A DNA stretch of 64,000 nucleotides, from contig NC_044584.1 in the NCBI RefSeq assembly GCF_901933205.1, forward strand, positions 13,805,001 through 13,869,000, read 5' to 3'. Positions within the stretch are counted from its first letter, which is position 1; every line of letters begins with the position of its first letter. Below, piece by piece: positions 32,401 to 46,059 of the stretch. This DNA is from Camarhynchus parvulus. Taxonomy: Eukaryota; Chordata; Aves; Passeriformes; Thraupidae. Both the position numbers and the translations under genes were made by a program. A model generated the notes under the pieces. That model was not told the origin of the DNA, ran no database searches, and saw only the letters and a program-made list of their open reading frames with translations.

Positions 32401-35400
32401 TAGATGCTACTGATTCAAAAAGAATTAGTAGAATTATTTACAGAGAATGAGACCATGACAAAATACAGGAACAGATGTTCTTAAAGTGCCCAGAAATTGT
32501 CCTTCAGTGGGTCAGGCAAGACTGCTCAGCTTTCTGGTTTTCAGTGGAGCTCTACCTTGTGAGGGGGACAGGAGAAGGATGGAATGGGCTTTGAGATGTG
32601 ACTTTTCTGGATGGCAGCTGAAACATATGAACAGTGCAGTAATCATAGTAAAGGATTAGAGGAAGAGCTAGTTGGTAAGGCATCCTGGCTGTTTTGGAAA
32701 AAATAGAATAATAAAGCTTTACTATTATTTGTATTTCTTCCTGGATTTACTCAGTCATTTAGAGAATAAGTGGCACACTACAGTTCTAGTAATTGAGCAG
32801 TTTCCTACTACCTCAGGGTCCACTCTACATGGCAGCTGTAGGAACACATAAAATGCATTTTGCACTGGGCAGAAGCCAAATCCAAAACAATGACAGATTT
32901 GAAAGTATCCTGAATAAACTGGCTCTGTTCCTTATCCTTTGTTTTGTGTGGGTGGTGGCTTAATCAGGCTACCACCACAAGTGCCCTAGCAGGGGCAGCT
33001 GGGGTGCACAGTGTGACATGTCCCTGCAGCCAGCCTGGCTTGTCACAGCGTGGCTGATACGCAGGTGCTCCCTTCAGCTAAAAAAGCAGATTCTCCTGCC
33101 TATTGGGTCAAACCATTCACACAGCAACAATGTCTCTAAAGATTTTAAATAATAGGAAACCATTTTGGAACACAAAACTGGAAAGTGACATCCAGGCTTC
33201 CTTCTGGTACTCATTAAACCCATCTCTCACAGACCACGCTGCAGCTTGATTTTTCCCAGGATGATGCCACAGTCAGGTTGCAGGTGGCTATGGAGAGGGC
33301 AGTCTGCTCCATCCAGAAATGCTGAGTGGTGGTTTTCTAAGTTTTCTGAATGTAGGGAAAGTTCCAGAAGACACTGAGTTACTGAGTAACTGAGTTTTGT
33401 ATTGCTGTATTTGCAGAGCAATTCAAGGGGTCCTGGTGATGTGTGGCTGGACACAGGAGGAGCTGTGTTCCTGCAGACTGCACAGTGATCTGCTTTGAAT
33501 CACCAGTCCTACCTTGCTGCTTCTTACTCAGAACACTTCACAACAAACTTCTATCACAGAACCCCCCTTGGGACGTGACTTTAGGGAGGAGTGAGGAATC
33601 TCACTGTTTTGTTTCCCAGCAGGGAAGATTGTTTCCACTGGTAACATTTTTCTCCCTCTCTATGCCTTTGTATGGAGGCAAGAGAGATTTTATCACTTGC
33701 TTCTGTTACTACCAAACTGTGGAATAAAGTACTTTATTTGCATTTCATATACTATTTTTACAGTGTATGAAGAATAACATTTGTGTTGAGCTGTTAAATA
33801 TTGACAATAGTCCCACCCTATTTATCAAATACTGACAGCTGACCAAGCAAAGGAGTTAAAAATTATTTGGAAATTTGGATCTTCTTGAAGCCTTTAAATA
33901 TATTTCTGGAAGTTGGAGGCTTTCCCAGTTCACACAGCTATTCTAATAGCTAGACATATTTTCTCCCTTCCTTATGCCAAGAACTCAATTAAGAAATATA
34001 TAGCAGAAGAGAGGCACTTCTAAGGGACCTCATTTTTTTCCCCATTCTTAACAGAAGAAAAAAGAAGGAAAAAAATATCTTTGTCTGAAAACAATCAACA
34101 TAAGTGAAGAGCCAGCCTGAATTTGAAAATATGGGGACTTTGGGATGGAGATCATAGGGCTGAACAATAATTCTGAACATTACCAATTCCAGCTCCTTCC
34201 TGATTGTGCCTTTGTCCAGCAATGTTCTCTCCAAGTTCTTGACTCTGCTTTTGGGTGGAGACCTCACTTGGTACATTGTCAGTGCAAACAACACTGAAGT
34301 GTTTGCTCATGGTGTGAATTCCTACTCAGAGTGGCTGCCTAACCCCAGGGAGCCACGACAGCTGGTGCTGTTTTTGGAGAGCACCACTTGGAGTGCAGGA
34401 ATTCCCTGAGAGTCACCTACCAGCAGCAAGAACAAATCTTCACTGAGCACTGCAAAAACAACACTCTACAAAAATCATCTTCTTCCCTAAATCTAACTGA
34501 GCAGAAGATACGAAGTGTATTATCCTAGTGATAACAAACCTTCAGTGGAAAAAGTGCTCTTATCTTTTTTAAGTCGTAGCCACACCATGCAGCACTTTTC
34601 AGTTTGTTGGTTTGTTGATAGCAAACAACTGCTTTTAAAAAGTAAATGGTTTTCTTTAGGCTATCAAAAAGGAGGAGACTTTCATGGACTTTGGCTATAA
34701 AGCTATATAAATCCCAAAAGACTACAAATAATTCACTATTTGCTCCTTAGAAGCCAAGATAGACGGATAATGCAGAAAAATTTTGTTCTACCACTGATTT
34801 ACTGAGTAAACAAATTTACACTCAGCCTCCAGAATGCATTTATTCCCAGCTGTGATGGGAATATGTCAAAGGAAACACATTTCTAACAATCATAGAGATA
34901 CTCATGCAGATAAACCTGAGAATCTCTTATAAAACCCCCCAAGAGAATATATTTTTTTCCATAGATATCTTTCCCTGTGAACTAGATCATTAATTATTGT
35001 ACTCATATGAAGCCACAGACATCAAGAAGCCAGATCTACTGCATTTCCATGTATAAACCCAGAAATTTAATGTGCAATTCCATAATTATTGAAAGATAAG
35101 ATCTGTTTTATAGCAAAGAAAGTAATGTAGAAAAGACCAAAACCTGTCCCTGCCTGTTTGATACAATGAGATAATTTTAGTTCCAGACAAGCCATTTCCT
35201 AACATTATCTAAACTATAGCTCATAAAATTTTATGGACTAAAATTCCAAACAGAGTAAGAAAACAATGGTTCTCAGTATCTTCACTAATGATAACAACAG
35301 TTGGGTGCAATAACATTGCTGATTGCAGTGAAGGCAGTTTATTTTACCCAACTCTCCTAGCAGCACTTTTTTTAAAATTTAAAATAACAGCAAAGCAGCA

Positions 35401-37665
35401 GAATTTGTACAGGTGGTGTGCCCAGCCAATCAATATATATCAGGGTGCTTGTATGACAGGGATTTTCAAAAATCTCCTTCCTCCCATGTGTCAGCTTGGA
35501 AGTTTTTAACTAGAACATATTCCTCATTCCCTAGTATAAAAACCTAAGTGTTAGCTACTTGGAAAAATAGTAATCTCTCAGAAGACCCATTTCTGATACC
35601 ATATTGAGTCCAACCTTTTCAAACCCATGTCCTTGGGCTTTTTAAATTTGAATTTGAATCTAGAGATAATCTGAACTCTCACACATCCCCAGTCCATGAC
35701 ACTACCTTTGTGTCAGAATATGAGCAAAAGCTTATTTTTGTGCAGCAGGAACACACAAAAAGCCCAATGAGATCTACACTCTACATGGATATAATGTCAC
35801 TGTCATTAATCAGAACATGGTCTAATGATTCTCTCCCTCTTAATAAGTATCAGTGAGCCCCTGGAGCAGTTAAAGACTGCAGACAGGGTGAGCCCAGGGA
35901 CAGGATGGTTAATACAACATAGCCACCGACCCAAAAGGATTTTCTGGGATTTTCCTCCCACCCACAACATCACAGGCATGAATTTTAAGCTTTAAATTCA
36001 TGATCATGCATTTCCCAACACAACAAAACTCCTGGCAGCTCTTGGAAACAATGGCAAAGTGCATCTAACCCATGCTCAGCAGAAATGAGATTTCAAATCC
36101 CTGTACCCTTGAATAGGAGACCTGTGTGTCTGATGGTTGAGTTTTAACCTCAAGCAGCTCTGATAACTGCTCATCACTGCACACAAGGGTTTTGGCACAT
36201 TTTTGTTCATCATTGCAAGGGAAAGGCACCCCATTCTGCAGAAGAGGCTCAGGAGAATTGCAACACAGTAAAGGCAGATGCACCAGTGACAAAGACAAGC
36301 AAATCAGATGACTCTGAACCTGGATTCTGGCACCAATGTAGTACTTTACAAAGTACTATGATATTTTCAGCTTAGTTCTGCAGCCCCAAATTCTTTTAAG
36401 GAGACCCATCCTAAGTGGATCACAGGCTTCTTTTTCAAATGAAGGGATTAAACTAAAGGCACAACCAATTCCAACAATGAAAACCAAATAACCAATAACA
36501 AATAACCAATGCTTTACTGTGCAATAAAGAATTTGAATTTATAGAGGATATAAAACAGATTTTTTTTCTGATGCAAATTGCTTTGAAGCATTAAAGAATG
36601 GGAGAAATTTCAGTATCACTGCATAATGATCCCACATCATGTAAGAACATGCCTGCTCAAGTCATAAAATAACTGCTGGCACTACCAGTTCAGATCTGTT
36701 CCCTGGCCTCAGGGCTGCTGAAAACCATGCTGTAAACCAAACCTTCTATTAAAACTTCATCAGGAGAATAAGATACAGGTCAGACTGGTCCACGTATTAT
36801 TTGATGAAGGAAAGACCCTCCTAAGTATTTAGACTTTATAGCTCCAGTTTTTTTCAGCTGGAATCCATAAATGTTTATCCAGTCTTCCTATGACATCCTT
36901 TGATCTCTTAGGAGTTTTTATTTTTAAAAACACAGATAACATTTCTGTAGCCATATTGGACAAATAAGTAAAGGAGATGACACAGTGATCTGAACCTTTG
37001 TTTGGATTTTCTCTCAGTATTTATAAACACCAAGGCAATCCCTCACTGGCTGCCAATGCAAAGAAATTCAAGCTTACACAAAATACCCATGGTGATGTGG
37101 TGTATTTAATATAAGGCAGACCTATGGTGTACAAGAGAGACTTCCCATCAGTTGTTTGTAGGGTTTTTTGTGTGATGCTTTTATTTTTTTAAAGGCATTA
37201 TCTTCTGTAGGACTATCACCAAGCGCTCCAGTATCAAATGGAATTTTTAAAGTGGAAAAGATTGAAGGGAAATATGTCTAAATAAACATTTCAGAGGCTG
37301 TCTTCTTGTGAGAAATTTCTTACTGTTGTGAAACATATTCATAAGAGAACTCAGCTCGAGAAAACCAGGCTTTACCCTAACAAAAGATGGTGGTGAAAAT
37401 AATCTCCACAGAGGGCAGCAGGCAAAGGGTGCTCAGGAAGGTGGAGGGACCATGAGTGCCAGTGGGTCCCTACTCTGCAGGGTCTAAAGGACCAGCACAG
37501 TTTTCATAAGCAGAGGAGCTGGGCTGGGAGAGGCAGGGAGCTGCAGCGCTGCTGGGGGGCACAGAACGACACACGGACCATCACTGATGGTCAGGAGAGC
37601 ACAGGCACCCTGCAAGCACCCCTGCACAGCGCTCCTCGTGGCCTGGGCATCCTGCCTTGCTTTAG
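23416..37665. other. Long non-coding stretch between tektin remnants
   Basis: About 14 kb of AT-rich DNA with no recognisable intact gene on either strand. If the remnants on each side are one former gene, this is its decayed intron space. I saw a 12-bp tandem duplication near 24239-24262 (gaagttaacct twice) but no clear transposon. A short ERSIAK-containing open stretch at about 25335-25395 was considered as a tektin piece and not accepted. Confidence 0.5.
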
Positions 37666-37764
37666 CAAAAAGGAAAGGATTGATTGAACAGGCAGCGGAT
37701 GTGGCAAGGCTCAGGCTCAATACCAGGCACCGGCGTCCTGTGGTGGAGTTAAAGAACCGTAGGA
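37666..37764 (+). pseudogene. TEKT5: Tektin exon remnant with decayed signature motif
   Basis: Following a reasonable acceptor (ccttgctttag, ending 37665) the frame reads on to VARLRLNTRHRRPVVELKNR (37701-37760). This aligns with the tektin segment VAQTRLETRT(H/R)RPNVELCRD, matching at about half the positions. The hallmark nonapeptide RPNVELCRD has become RPVVELKNR: the asparagine and the near-invariant cysteine are gone. The frame stays open to 37872, but beyond the motif nothing tektin-like continues. It follows the 23.2-kb remnant in the order expected for a tektin, on the same strand. Alone this would be suggestive; with the other exon it is fairly convincing. Confidence 0.55.
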
Positions 37765-37919
37765 GGAAGAGTGACATTGTTTTAAAAGCTCAGCTTCAAA
37801 AACAAACACGCAACAAAGACAGGAGTGTATTCATCCCCTCCTATCACATCTGTGCCCTGCAGGCAATGTTCTGAGAGGAGTCTGTGAAACTTGTACTTGC
37901 AGCTATCTCAGACAGCTCC

Positions 37920-38600
37920 ACCTAGAACTGTCTCAGCGCTGCCTCTCCCGGAGCCTGACACGCTGCCAGGGCTGTGTACGTGATCCCTCGTGGTCCTGCG
38001 CAGTCCGAGCCGTGTTTAACTCGCAAGTATTTGCAAACACGCCATGCAGGAAAACAAGGTAAACATGAAAACGGGCTCGGGAGGACGATTTGCATTCACT
38101 GTGCTCGTCTGCGTGCACTGCAGAGGTGCAGGGATCCAAACACGCTGTCCCGGGGAAGGACCGTGCTGCTCTCAGCCCTCTGGCACTTGGAGATGCTCCT
38201 GCACTGCGGATGCTGCTGCGACTCCAGCCCGTGGACTGAGCTGCTGGAGTGTTAGCCAAGGATTCTGTACACGTTTTACAGCCAGAGCTGAGCTCCGTGC
38301 TGCTGTGGTTGCTGCATTACCTCCGCCAGTTGCTGAACTGGCTGTTGAAATGGCAATTGCTTGTTCTAACACGCCTCTGGCAAGCTCTGCTCCGTGCCAC
38401 TCTCCACGCACCCTGTCCTGGCCCCTCTCCTGGGGAGCGCTTCTCATCCCGCAGTTCCTCCTTCCTGCTTGCTCAGGCTCTGTGTCCCCGCTTCACCTTT
38501 CTCATTTAAGGCTGAGCACAGCCCCTGCCAGGCCCCTCCCTCCTGACACCCCAGACGCAAAAGAAAGGGCAGCCCCATGCCTCTGTTTCAGGTAGGAAAA
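37920..38600. promoter_or_regulatory. CpG-rich island, possible promoter
   Basis: GC- and CpG-richer than the surrounding tens of kilobases, with CpG sites concentrated at about 37935-38230. On the + strand there are two good splice donors, AACAAG|GTAAAC (GT at 38059) and TTTCAG|GTAGGA (GT at 38592), so a 5' exon of a + strand transcript is possible. EMP2 is the next gene expected from human synteny, but none of its coding exons is recognisable downstream. It could equally serve a non-coding RNA. Confidence 0.4.
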
Positions 38601-40636
38601 GATATACAAATAGTCCTGGGGACAAAGCTGTCCCCTGCCAGAGTCACAAACAGTCTGCACAACACAGCCTCTTAAGGCTTGCACAGATCGACTCTATGAA
38701 GAGAAAAGTCCCAAGGAGTATCTGTCTTTCCAGCTGAAATTTGTAACTAGAAGGTGTCACTCCAAACTACATGGCCTCAGGGATGCTACAGAAATTCACT
38801 GACACAAAACCCACATTCAAAACAAGGGAGTTTTTTACTAACTATTAATGGATGCCCTGTACCAAAATTACCAAATAACCTCTTCCAGATCCTTAAAGCT
38901 GAGCTTATTCCTTGAGTCTATTGCAAAAATAAAAGAAAGAGTTCACCTGTACAAGTAATCACTGCAGAATTAGTTTTGTGCCTTGGACTGAGCACAAATT
39001 AATTGATTTGCCAAATAAAATTATCAGTATATGTATTTGTCCTCATGGCTGTTAGTCTGAGCAGAGAGACTACATTTATACAGCTACATAGGGGAATGCC
39101 TTTTAAAAATGTTCTCTGAATACTTCATTAAAGATTTTTGGCATAGCTGAGGTTTCCTGTGTTCTGAACACTGCACAGACAAGAAGTGCATAAGCAAACA
39201 ATGGCACTTTACTAAAGGCACACAAAAGAAAAACTTGGGAATAAAATGGCCTAGTAGAGAAGTTGTGTCAGAGGGAGACTGCTGAGTGGGTTTGGCTTCT
39301 TTGTTAACCTGCAAGTGAGCGACAAAGCTTTGCTGCTAAACAGGTCATCCAGAGATGGGTGGGAAAGTATTAGTTCTCTTCTCATCTGCATTTTGTACAG
39401 GAAAGTTGACAGTCTTGCTAAGCAGAAAGCCCTAAACGATAATTTCGTTTTTTGCACCCCAACTGGAAGCACTTAAGCAAAAGAGCTGCTACCTAGTTCT
39501 CCCCAGGGACAGATAAATCAGAGCTGTGCATTGGTGAGCACAAGTTCCATACATAAACATTTAGGCACTGCAGTTTATTAGTTGTAGATAGCTCCAGCAT
39601 GTTAATGTTCATTTATCTTCCATATTTCAAGAGCAGCAGAAAAACTATTCTCAGTATGACAACATTTACAAGAGAGTTTTTGCAGCCAGATTTGCCTGCT
39701 TAAGGCCCTCACTGTATTTAGAGCTGTTACAGCCATGCAGATCCCTCTGGCATGAGGCACCAAGCCTGCTGTCAAGGATGTTTGATTTCTAGAGCAAAGC
39801 AGAGGCAGGACACTCTCACTGGGGAACATTCAAAGTGTAGTGAAGGGAAGGGAGGGCAACTGATGAGATGGTGACAGTCTTGTTTTTCTGAGCTGTGCAA
39901 TATGCAGGGCTTTAGAGGAAACTTCCCCTCTTTTATCCTCTTCCCCACAGTACCAGCACCCACCCCAGTACATGCTGGAACTTTCCTAAAACTGCTCTGC
40001 ACGTTATCCTTAAGCTTTGCTGTTTCTGGGACAGATTCTTTGATTTAGAAGAACAGAACCTGGAAGTTTTTCATTAAGCAGCATGGAGCCTGGAGTAGCC
40101 TGAGAAAGGGCCAAGTCTGCCTTTGTATCTACCTCCCATCGTTTCAGTAGCTGCAGTTTTCTCACTGACATTAAAGTGGACTCAAACTCTGCACTGTCCA
40201 CCCACACCTTTCCACAGCATCTTCTTGCAAACTCCCTTTATCTTTGGTGCTAAGACAGACTACTGAGACCTACTCATTTAACAGTGGATAATATGTTTGG
40301 AGTCATGGATCAAATGGTTTCACCACCCAATGAAAACACACTTTTTCTCCACCACTGACTCACAGCCATGCACTGACCTTGCTGTACCCTGGCACATGGA
40401 CCTGCCAAAGCTGGCAGTGACTGGGAAGACTTTTAGGAGAGAAGGAAATGGGTACACTGCTACCTTTGAAGGACAAATGGTGGGAAGGAAACAGATTCTT
40501 ACCAAGTGGGAAGAGTAGTTTGGGACAAGCTGCACAGGATGGGGGGAAGAAGCACAGTGGCAATGCAGGGACAGGGAAAGATGCTCAGAGGAGATACAGG
40601 AATCAACATCATTTTATTGTATACAAGAGAGAAGCA

Positions 40637-40690
40637 GAGAATCATAGACTATCAGGTTGGAAGGGAGCCTCAAGGATCATCTTTTCCAGA
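40637..40690 (-). mobile_element. Short CR1 LINE 3' end, antisense
   Basis: The + strand text gaatcatagactatcaggtt followed by ggaagggagcctcaaggatc is the reverse complement of a CR1 tail. Only about 54 bp can be recognised. Confidence 0.75.
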
Positions 40691-43600
40691 TGTTACCATC
40701 CAAATACTTTCTTGCAGAAGGCATTTCCTTCCTGCCTGATGAACTCAGCAATGGCAGCTGAAGTAAACTGTGACCTTTGCTTTTCAACTTGTCTCAGTGA
40801 TGAGGTGAAAAAATGACAGTGAACAGCATTAGTTACAGCATAAATATACTGATTTTTCAGTCTTAGGCACTGACAGTGAAATATTCCAGACCTGCAGTTC
40901 ACTCTGTGGTATAGAGATATGCTAAGCATGCTCACTGCAAACCCATGTGTGCTTTATGATGTCCACCCTGAGACCTCACTTGCCTACTTCTGTACAGCAA
41001 ACAGCAGACCACGGCCTTAGCCCATGATTCTTTGTCTTGAGGTGCTTTACAGTTCTTTCCCAGGCCTCTACATAAGAACTAATCTGTCCTTTGGAAAGAT
41101 TTATGAAAAATATATTGAGGGGGGAACCAACATTTCATTTGTTTTTGCAAACTTGTTCACAGCAAAGCAATCAGACTGTACCAAACATCTATGTTCAGTC
41201 TGTCTGAATTTAAAGCACTTCCAAGGCAAGTTGAAGATCTGGATAATACACTGGGTAAATCATACAAGTACAAATTTTAAAAAGGAAAATGTATCCTTGT
41301 GGGCAGAAGGAGAAGACACTGATGGCTCATCAGTGAAAATCACTCCCACACAAGCCTCTCTTCCTGGCTGCTGATTGATTGTTCATTCTGGGTGCAACAG
41401 GCTGGAGCACCATGATGGGGACACATTTTTGTGATGGAAACTCCTGTTCTAGTATTGTTAAAGGCCTTCAGCACCAGACCTCTGAACAAGCCTATACAGG
41501 ATTGAGGTGGGTTTTTTGCTTGGTTGGTTTGTTTAATTGTCCTCCACTTTCACTAATGACAGTGATGATCAGTCGATTGTTTCTTTAATTGTTCCTTTTC
41601 CCACTGGAGCCTTCAATCTTTGTGATTTATGTGCCATAGTTATCAGCAGTCCAAATGCTGAAGTAGTTTGTCATACACAGAAAATATGACAATTCTTTCT
41701 CCAGAAAGAAGCACAGTCAGGCATTTATACCAGGTAGGGAGGTTCAAAATGCCTGACTCTTCTTGGCATTTCAAATTGCTCTGCATATTTCTCATGCAAC
41801 ATATCATTACCAAATCAAAATCATCAAACTTCTATTTGTTATTTCTTGCAAAATTATAAGAAAATAATCTCTTCTGCAAGTGTTCTGCATTCTTCTCTTG
41901 TTTAGAAATGTCAGGGTGCAAAGAGAAAACAAAGTAGTAGCTTGTTTCCAGTTTTGCTTCTCAGAGTACTCTGAACAAGTGCCCTCTTACATGCTGGGGA
42001 CAGGAGAAAAAAATGATACAAGTAATAAAAATGACAATTCTGTTATTTTCAGACTTCTCACATACAGAACATTCTGCAACATTAGCAAAGCTATAACCCA
42101 TGTATTGAAAAAATAAAATCCTTCAGAGAGTCTGAAAAAGCCTTGAGCTATTTCCTCCATCTCTCTAGAACTAAAGATGCCCAATTTTTCAATACAATAC
42201 TACACAAACTAATCTTCCCTCTAAAATGCCTTTGTACTTGCCAAGATTTTTTCCCTGTTTCTTAAAAAACAAACAAAAGCTTGTTTTGAAAGAAATATGA
42301 AAGGAACCAAAGGAATTATGTTGAGCCAAAAGTCCTGCTTTCTCCACCCTCACTGTACTCATCTGGAGAGCATCTGGCAAACAAATCCATTGATAGTTTA
42401 GAAAAGTCTTTTATCTCTCCTCACAGACTTAAAAGGAAAGTGGAGAGCATACACATTCTGAACTAATTGCACATCCTCTTTGCACATCCTATTGCCATTT
42501 TGAAAAGAAGAGAGTACAGCACACAATACACACTTTAAAAGCAAAAGCCTTCTCTGGTAAGACTGCTTGAAACACAGGTAAGTAAAATTTCCAGGAGACA
42601 GGGCCAGCTACATTAACAATGAGTTGTCTAAATAAACACAGATGAAGGGCAGCATATAAATCCTGCCTCCACACTGTAAGTGATGCCAGAGCAGGCAACA
42701 TTCCCTCCTGAAGCAGAATTGCACAATGTACATGTCTCCCCTGGTACATAAATCTAAAGCATGTGAAACACAGAGGAGGAAATGATGGTGCCTTTCATGC
42801 ATATTTATGTAAATGCTATGATTACACCAAATAATCAAACCAGCAGCATGCAAATTTGGACATGCATCATCGAAGAAATGCAAATATTTAAATAACAGTT
42901 TAAGTGGGAAACATTTAGGACAGTCCTTTGCTAGGAAAAGATTAATTTTCAAATAGCTGAGCATTGCAGAGTTGGAAGCTGGCTGTTTATCAGAATTTGA
43001 GCATTCAGCAAACTTCTGAGGACCTAATTGCCTTCTGTGCTTACAGGTATCCTCAGGAATCAAATTTCCCTCAGAATGAAAACATAACCTAAACCAGTAT
43101 GAACTGGCTAATGACTATGGTGTATATATCAAAATACCAATTTTCTATTTTTAGTCTTTTTAGTATTTGGCTTCCTGCAGCTTCCTGCAATGAAAAATAC
43201 AAGGGCTCCAATGCCATTTCCTCCAAAGTGATCACAGTATTTCTTTCTCACTCTTTCCTCAAACACGTACATGCAAGATAAAAAGAATTAAAAATCAACT
43301 TTTCTTAAAAAAATACATTCTATGAACCATTGCACTATATTCTTTGGCAGATGCACAGTCCCAAAAGTTATTTTAGATCTGTTAAAGAAGTTAAAACAGG
43401 TTTTCAAATGACTCAGACTGAGCAGAACTCTTGGGAATGCTTTCTTGGCTGTCTTGCAATCCAGAACTAAGAAGAGATGGGGGAGGAAGCATTAGGGGGC
43501 TTTTTTGCAGGTAGTTTCATGTTTTTAGCACTATCAAACTGGATTTCATAGGCTGTCATGCTGTGTCCTCATGTCCTGGAAACTTGGGTGGCTCAGCAGC

Positions 43601-45516
43601 ATACTCACTGAGAGGAAAGGTCACACTGCTGGAGAAAACAAAGCAGTCCTTGAAACACTGTGAGCCACGGAATGTCTGGGGTGATTTGCCCACATTTTTA
43701 TTTCTGATCTATAATGAGGGCTAAAGTTTGATTTGAAGGACCTGTTTTGGAATGCAGTGCAGATCTGTGGAGGCTGCCGTGCTGATGATATTACAGGATG
43801 CCTGGCAGTCCTCGCTGTCTTGCCACATGCTCCTCCCTCCTGCAATTCCATCTTAGCCATTCCTCCCAGCTCTCTAATGGACTCAGAGCCTGAGGATACA
43901 GATGTTAACAGCTCCCATCAGTTATAAACAAAAGCAATTACAAATAGAAATCAGTTTTCCTTTTCCTGAACGCCTGACTACTCATCTCTCTAGCGATAGT
44001 AATTAGGTGAGACTGAGTTACCATTGTAATGCCAGGCTGGTGCTTCTGAATTTCTGACTCTCACACAGCAGGAGTCTCCCACTGCCTCTCCAACAATCAG
44101 GGCCTGACACAGAAGGGTGCTATGTCCTTTCACTTTCTTTGACTTCCTTCTACTCACTACCTATTTTATCTCCCCATCTTTGCACTCTATTCTGATTAGA
44201 GTTTAGCTTCAAATGGAAAACAGCATTGCTACCAGATTACTTTGCATGGTCGGATTTGGGTCTTTTTCTAGGTTAAGTAAACTGGACAAAAACTTTAGTG
44301 ACAGAAAGATATCTAACATTGCACAGAGAAATTCCAAGAGCTGTTTGTCATCTGTTGGCTAGGGGAACAGACAACCCCCAGACATATTTTAAAAAAATTC
44401 TTTTTCAGTAGAAGAAAAGCAGGATTTATAGGATTTAGACTGAGCTAACATAGAATGCAATATTATGCCTGTCAATTTTCACTCATTCTTTATCAGGCTT
44501 ATCTGCCTTTTAATAATTATGATAGCATCCCTCTTCTCTCATGGAATATTGTATAAAGTGTATTTCATTGAGGATTTAAAAAGTTTTATTATTTCTGCCA
44601 CTTAATTCTGTCTAAGACTAGGGAGACAGAAGTCAGCCCACTACATATACACCAGGAAAATCACATTGTCCCAACGGATTTCTTTCCCAACGCATTCTTC
44701 CAGAATTTTAAAGAAAAGCCAAAGAGAAGAGGATCTGACTCTATGCTATAATTATAATTCAAAATATACTGTTCAAAAGAATCACTGGCCAAGGTTCCTC
44801 TATAAAGTGTATGAGAATCTTCTAAACAAAAGGTATTTCATGTGGCTAATTCAGAAAACAACAAGTAAGCTCTACTACTATTAGTCCAGAGACTGGATCA
44901 ATTTTGCCTCTTGAGACAAAACCTTTCCAATCTTCTGCTAAGCCTTTCAGCAAAAGGAAAAATTAAACCTAGATTTTGCTATTTAACACCTTTTATTGTT
45001 GTTTGTAAGTTTGCATACCTCTGACAAAATACAAGCTAACCCATCCATTTCACATCTAACTGATTACTACTTGTGCAGTTCTAGTAGAGATCATGGAGCC
45101 TTGTACCTTGTGGCAGTTAATCCAGTCAGCATTTCATACAGAGCTGGAGCCTGTCCTTCCCCTTCCTGGTTCACACTGTCTAAATTTGGTTTATTTTGGA
45201 ATGTTTTTGTAGGTCCTAAGCCTGATTGGGCTCTGTTGGTATTAACCCACAAAGCTGAAAGTATTAATGGCAAAGGTTACAAGAAGAGTATCTCATAATT
45301 CTTAGACAGGATCTTGAGGTTAGACTCAAGTTCATGACTATTACACACCATGTATAATATTACCTTTTTGTCCAGTATTACAACTGGTTATTTTTAGCAA
45401 AGACTCACAACAAAGATTAAATGTTATATATTTCACACCTTCCACTAACTAGGATCTTGTTCGACACCAAAAAAAACCCAAGCCCTCCTGAAGTTTTACT
45501 CATTTCTGAAAGAAAA

Positions 45517-45557
45517 GGTCTTTTCCAACCTTGATGATTGTATGATTCTATGATTCT
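45517..45557 (+). mobile_element. Short CR1 LINE 3' end, sense
   Basis: The sequence ggtcttttccaaccttgatg followed by attgtatgattctatgattc is the CR1 3' terminus, including about two copies of its terminal octamer-like repeat. It is very short, so only the extreme 3' end was inserted or survives. Confidence 0.8.
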
Positions 45558-45937
45558 GAGAGCTCTTCCTGTTAAATGTTACCCAGGTATCATCTTAAAT
45601 TAACTAGATATTAATTTTGTTAAATTAGCGTTAATTGTTAAATTAACAATATGCTGCTTAACTCATTATAAGAAAAGCAGAAAGGACAACTATTTTACTT
45701 ACACCAAGGAAACTAGAACTGAAAATAAAAAGGAAATACACAGGGCATTAAAAGCTTACAAAAAGGAAAAGAAAACAAAATAAGTACTCTTAAAGTGATT
45801 CTCTGTTTGGGGCTGCCCTCAGACCCAGGCAGAGCTGGCAGCCTGGCCAGCCCGAGGTCAGTGCCCAACCATGACTCAGGGCTGAGTGAGCAGCAGTGAG
45901 AACCTGGCACCGTTCCACACCTCCCCAGGCATGGACT

Positions 45938-46059
45938 GCCCTGCCCTGTGCCTGTCCTGTGGCTCCCTGCAGCCCTGTGCCTGCACCCCTGTGCCTCCCC
46001 TGTGCCTCCCTGCAGCCCTGTGCCTCTGGCCCTGTGCCTGCCCTGTGCCTGCCTGCAGC
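45938..46059. repeat. GC-rich tandem repeat
   Basis: Irregular tandem copies built from ccctgtgcctg, ccctgtgcctccc and ccctgcag, of roughly 11-20 bp. The cysteine- and proline-rich open frames over this stretch come from the repeat and are not genes. Confidence 0.85.
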
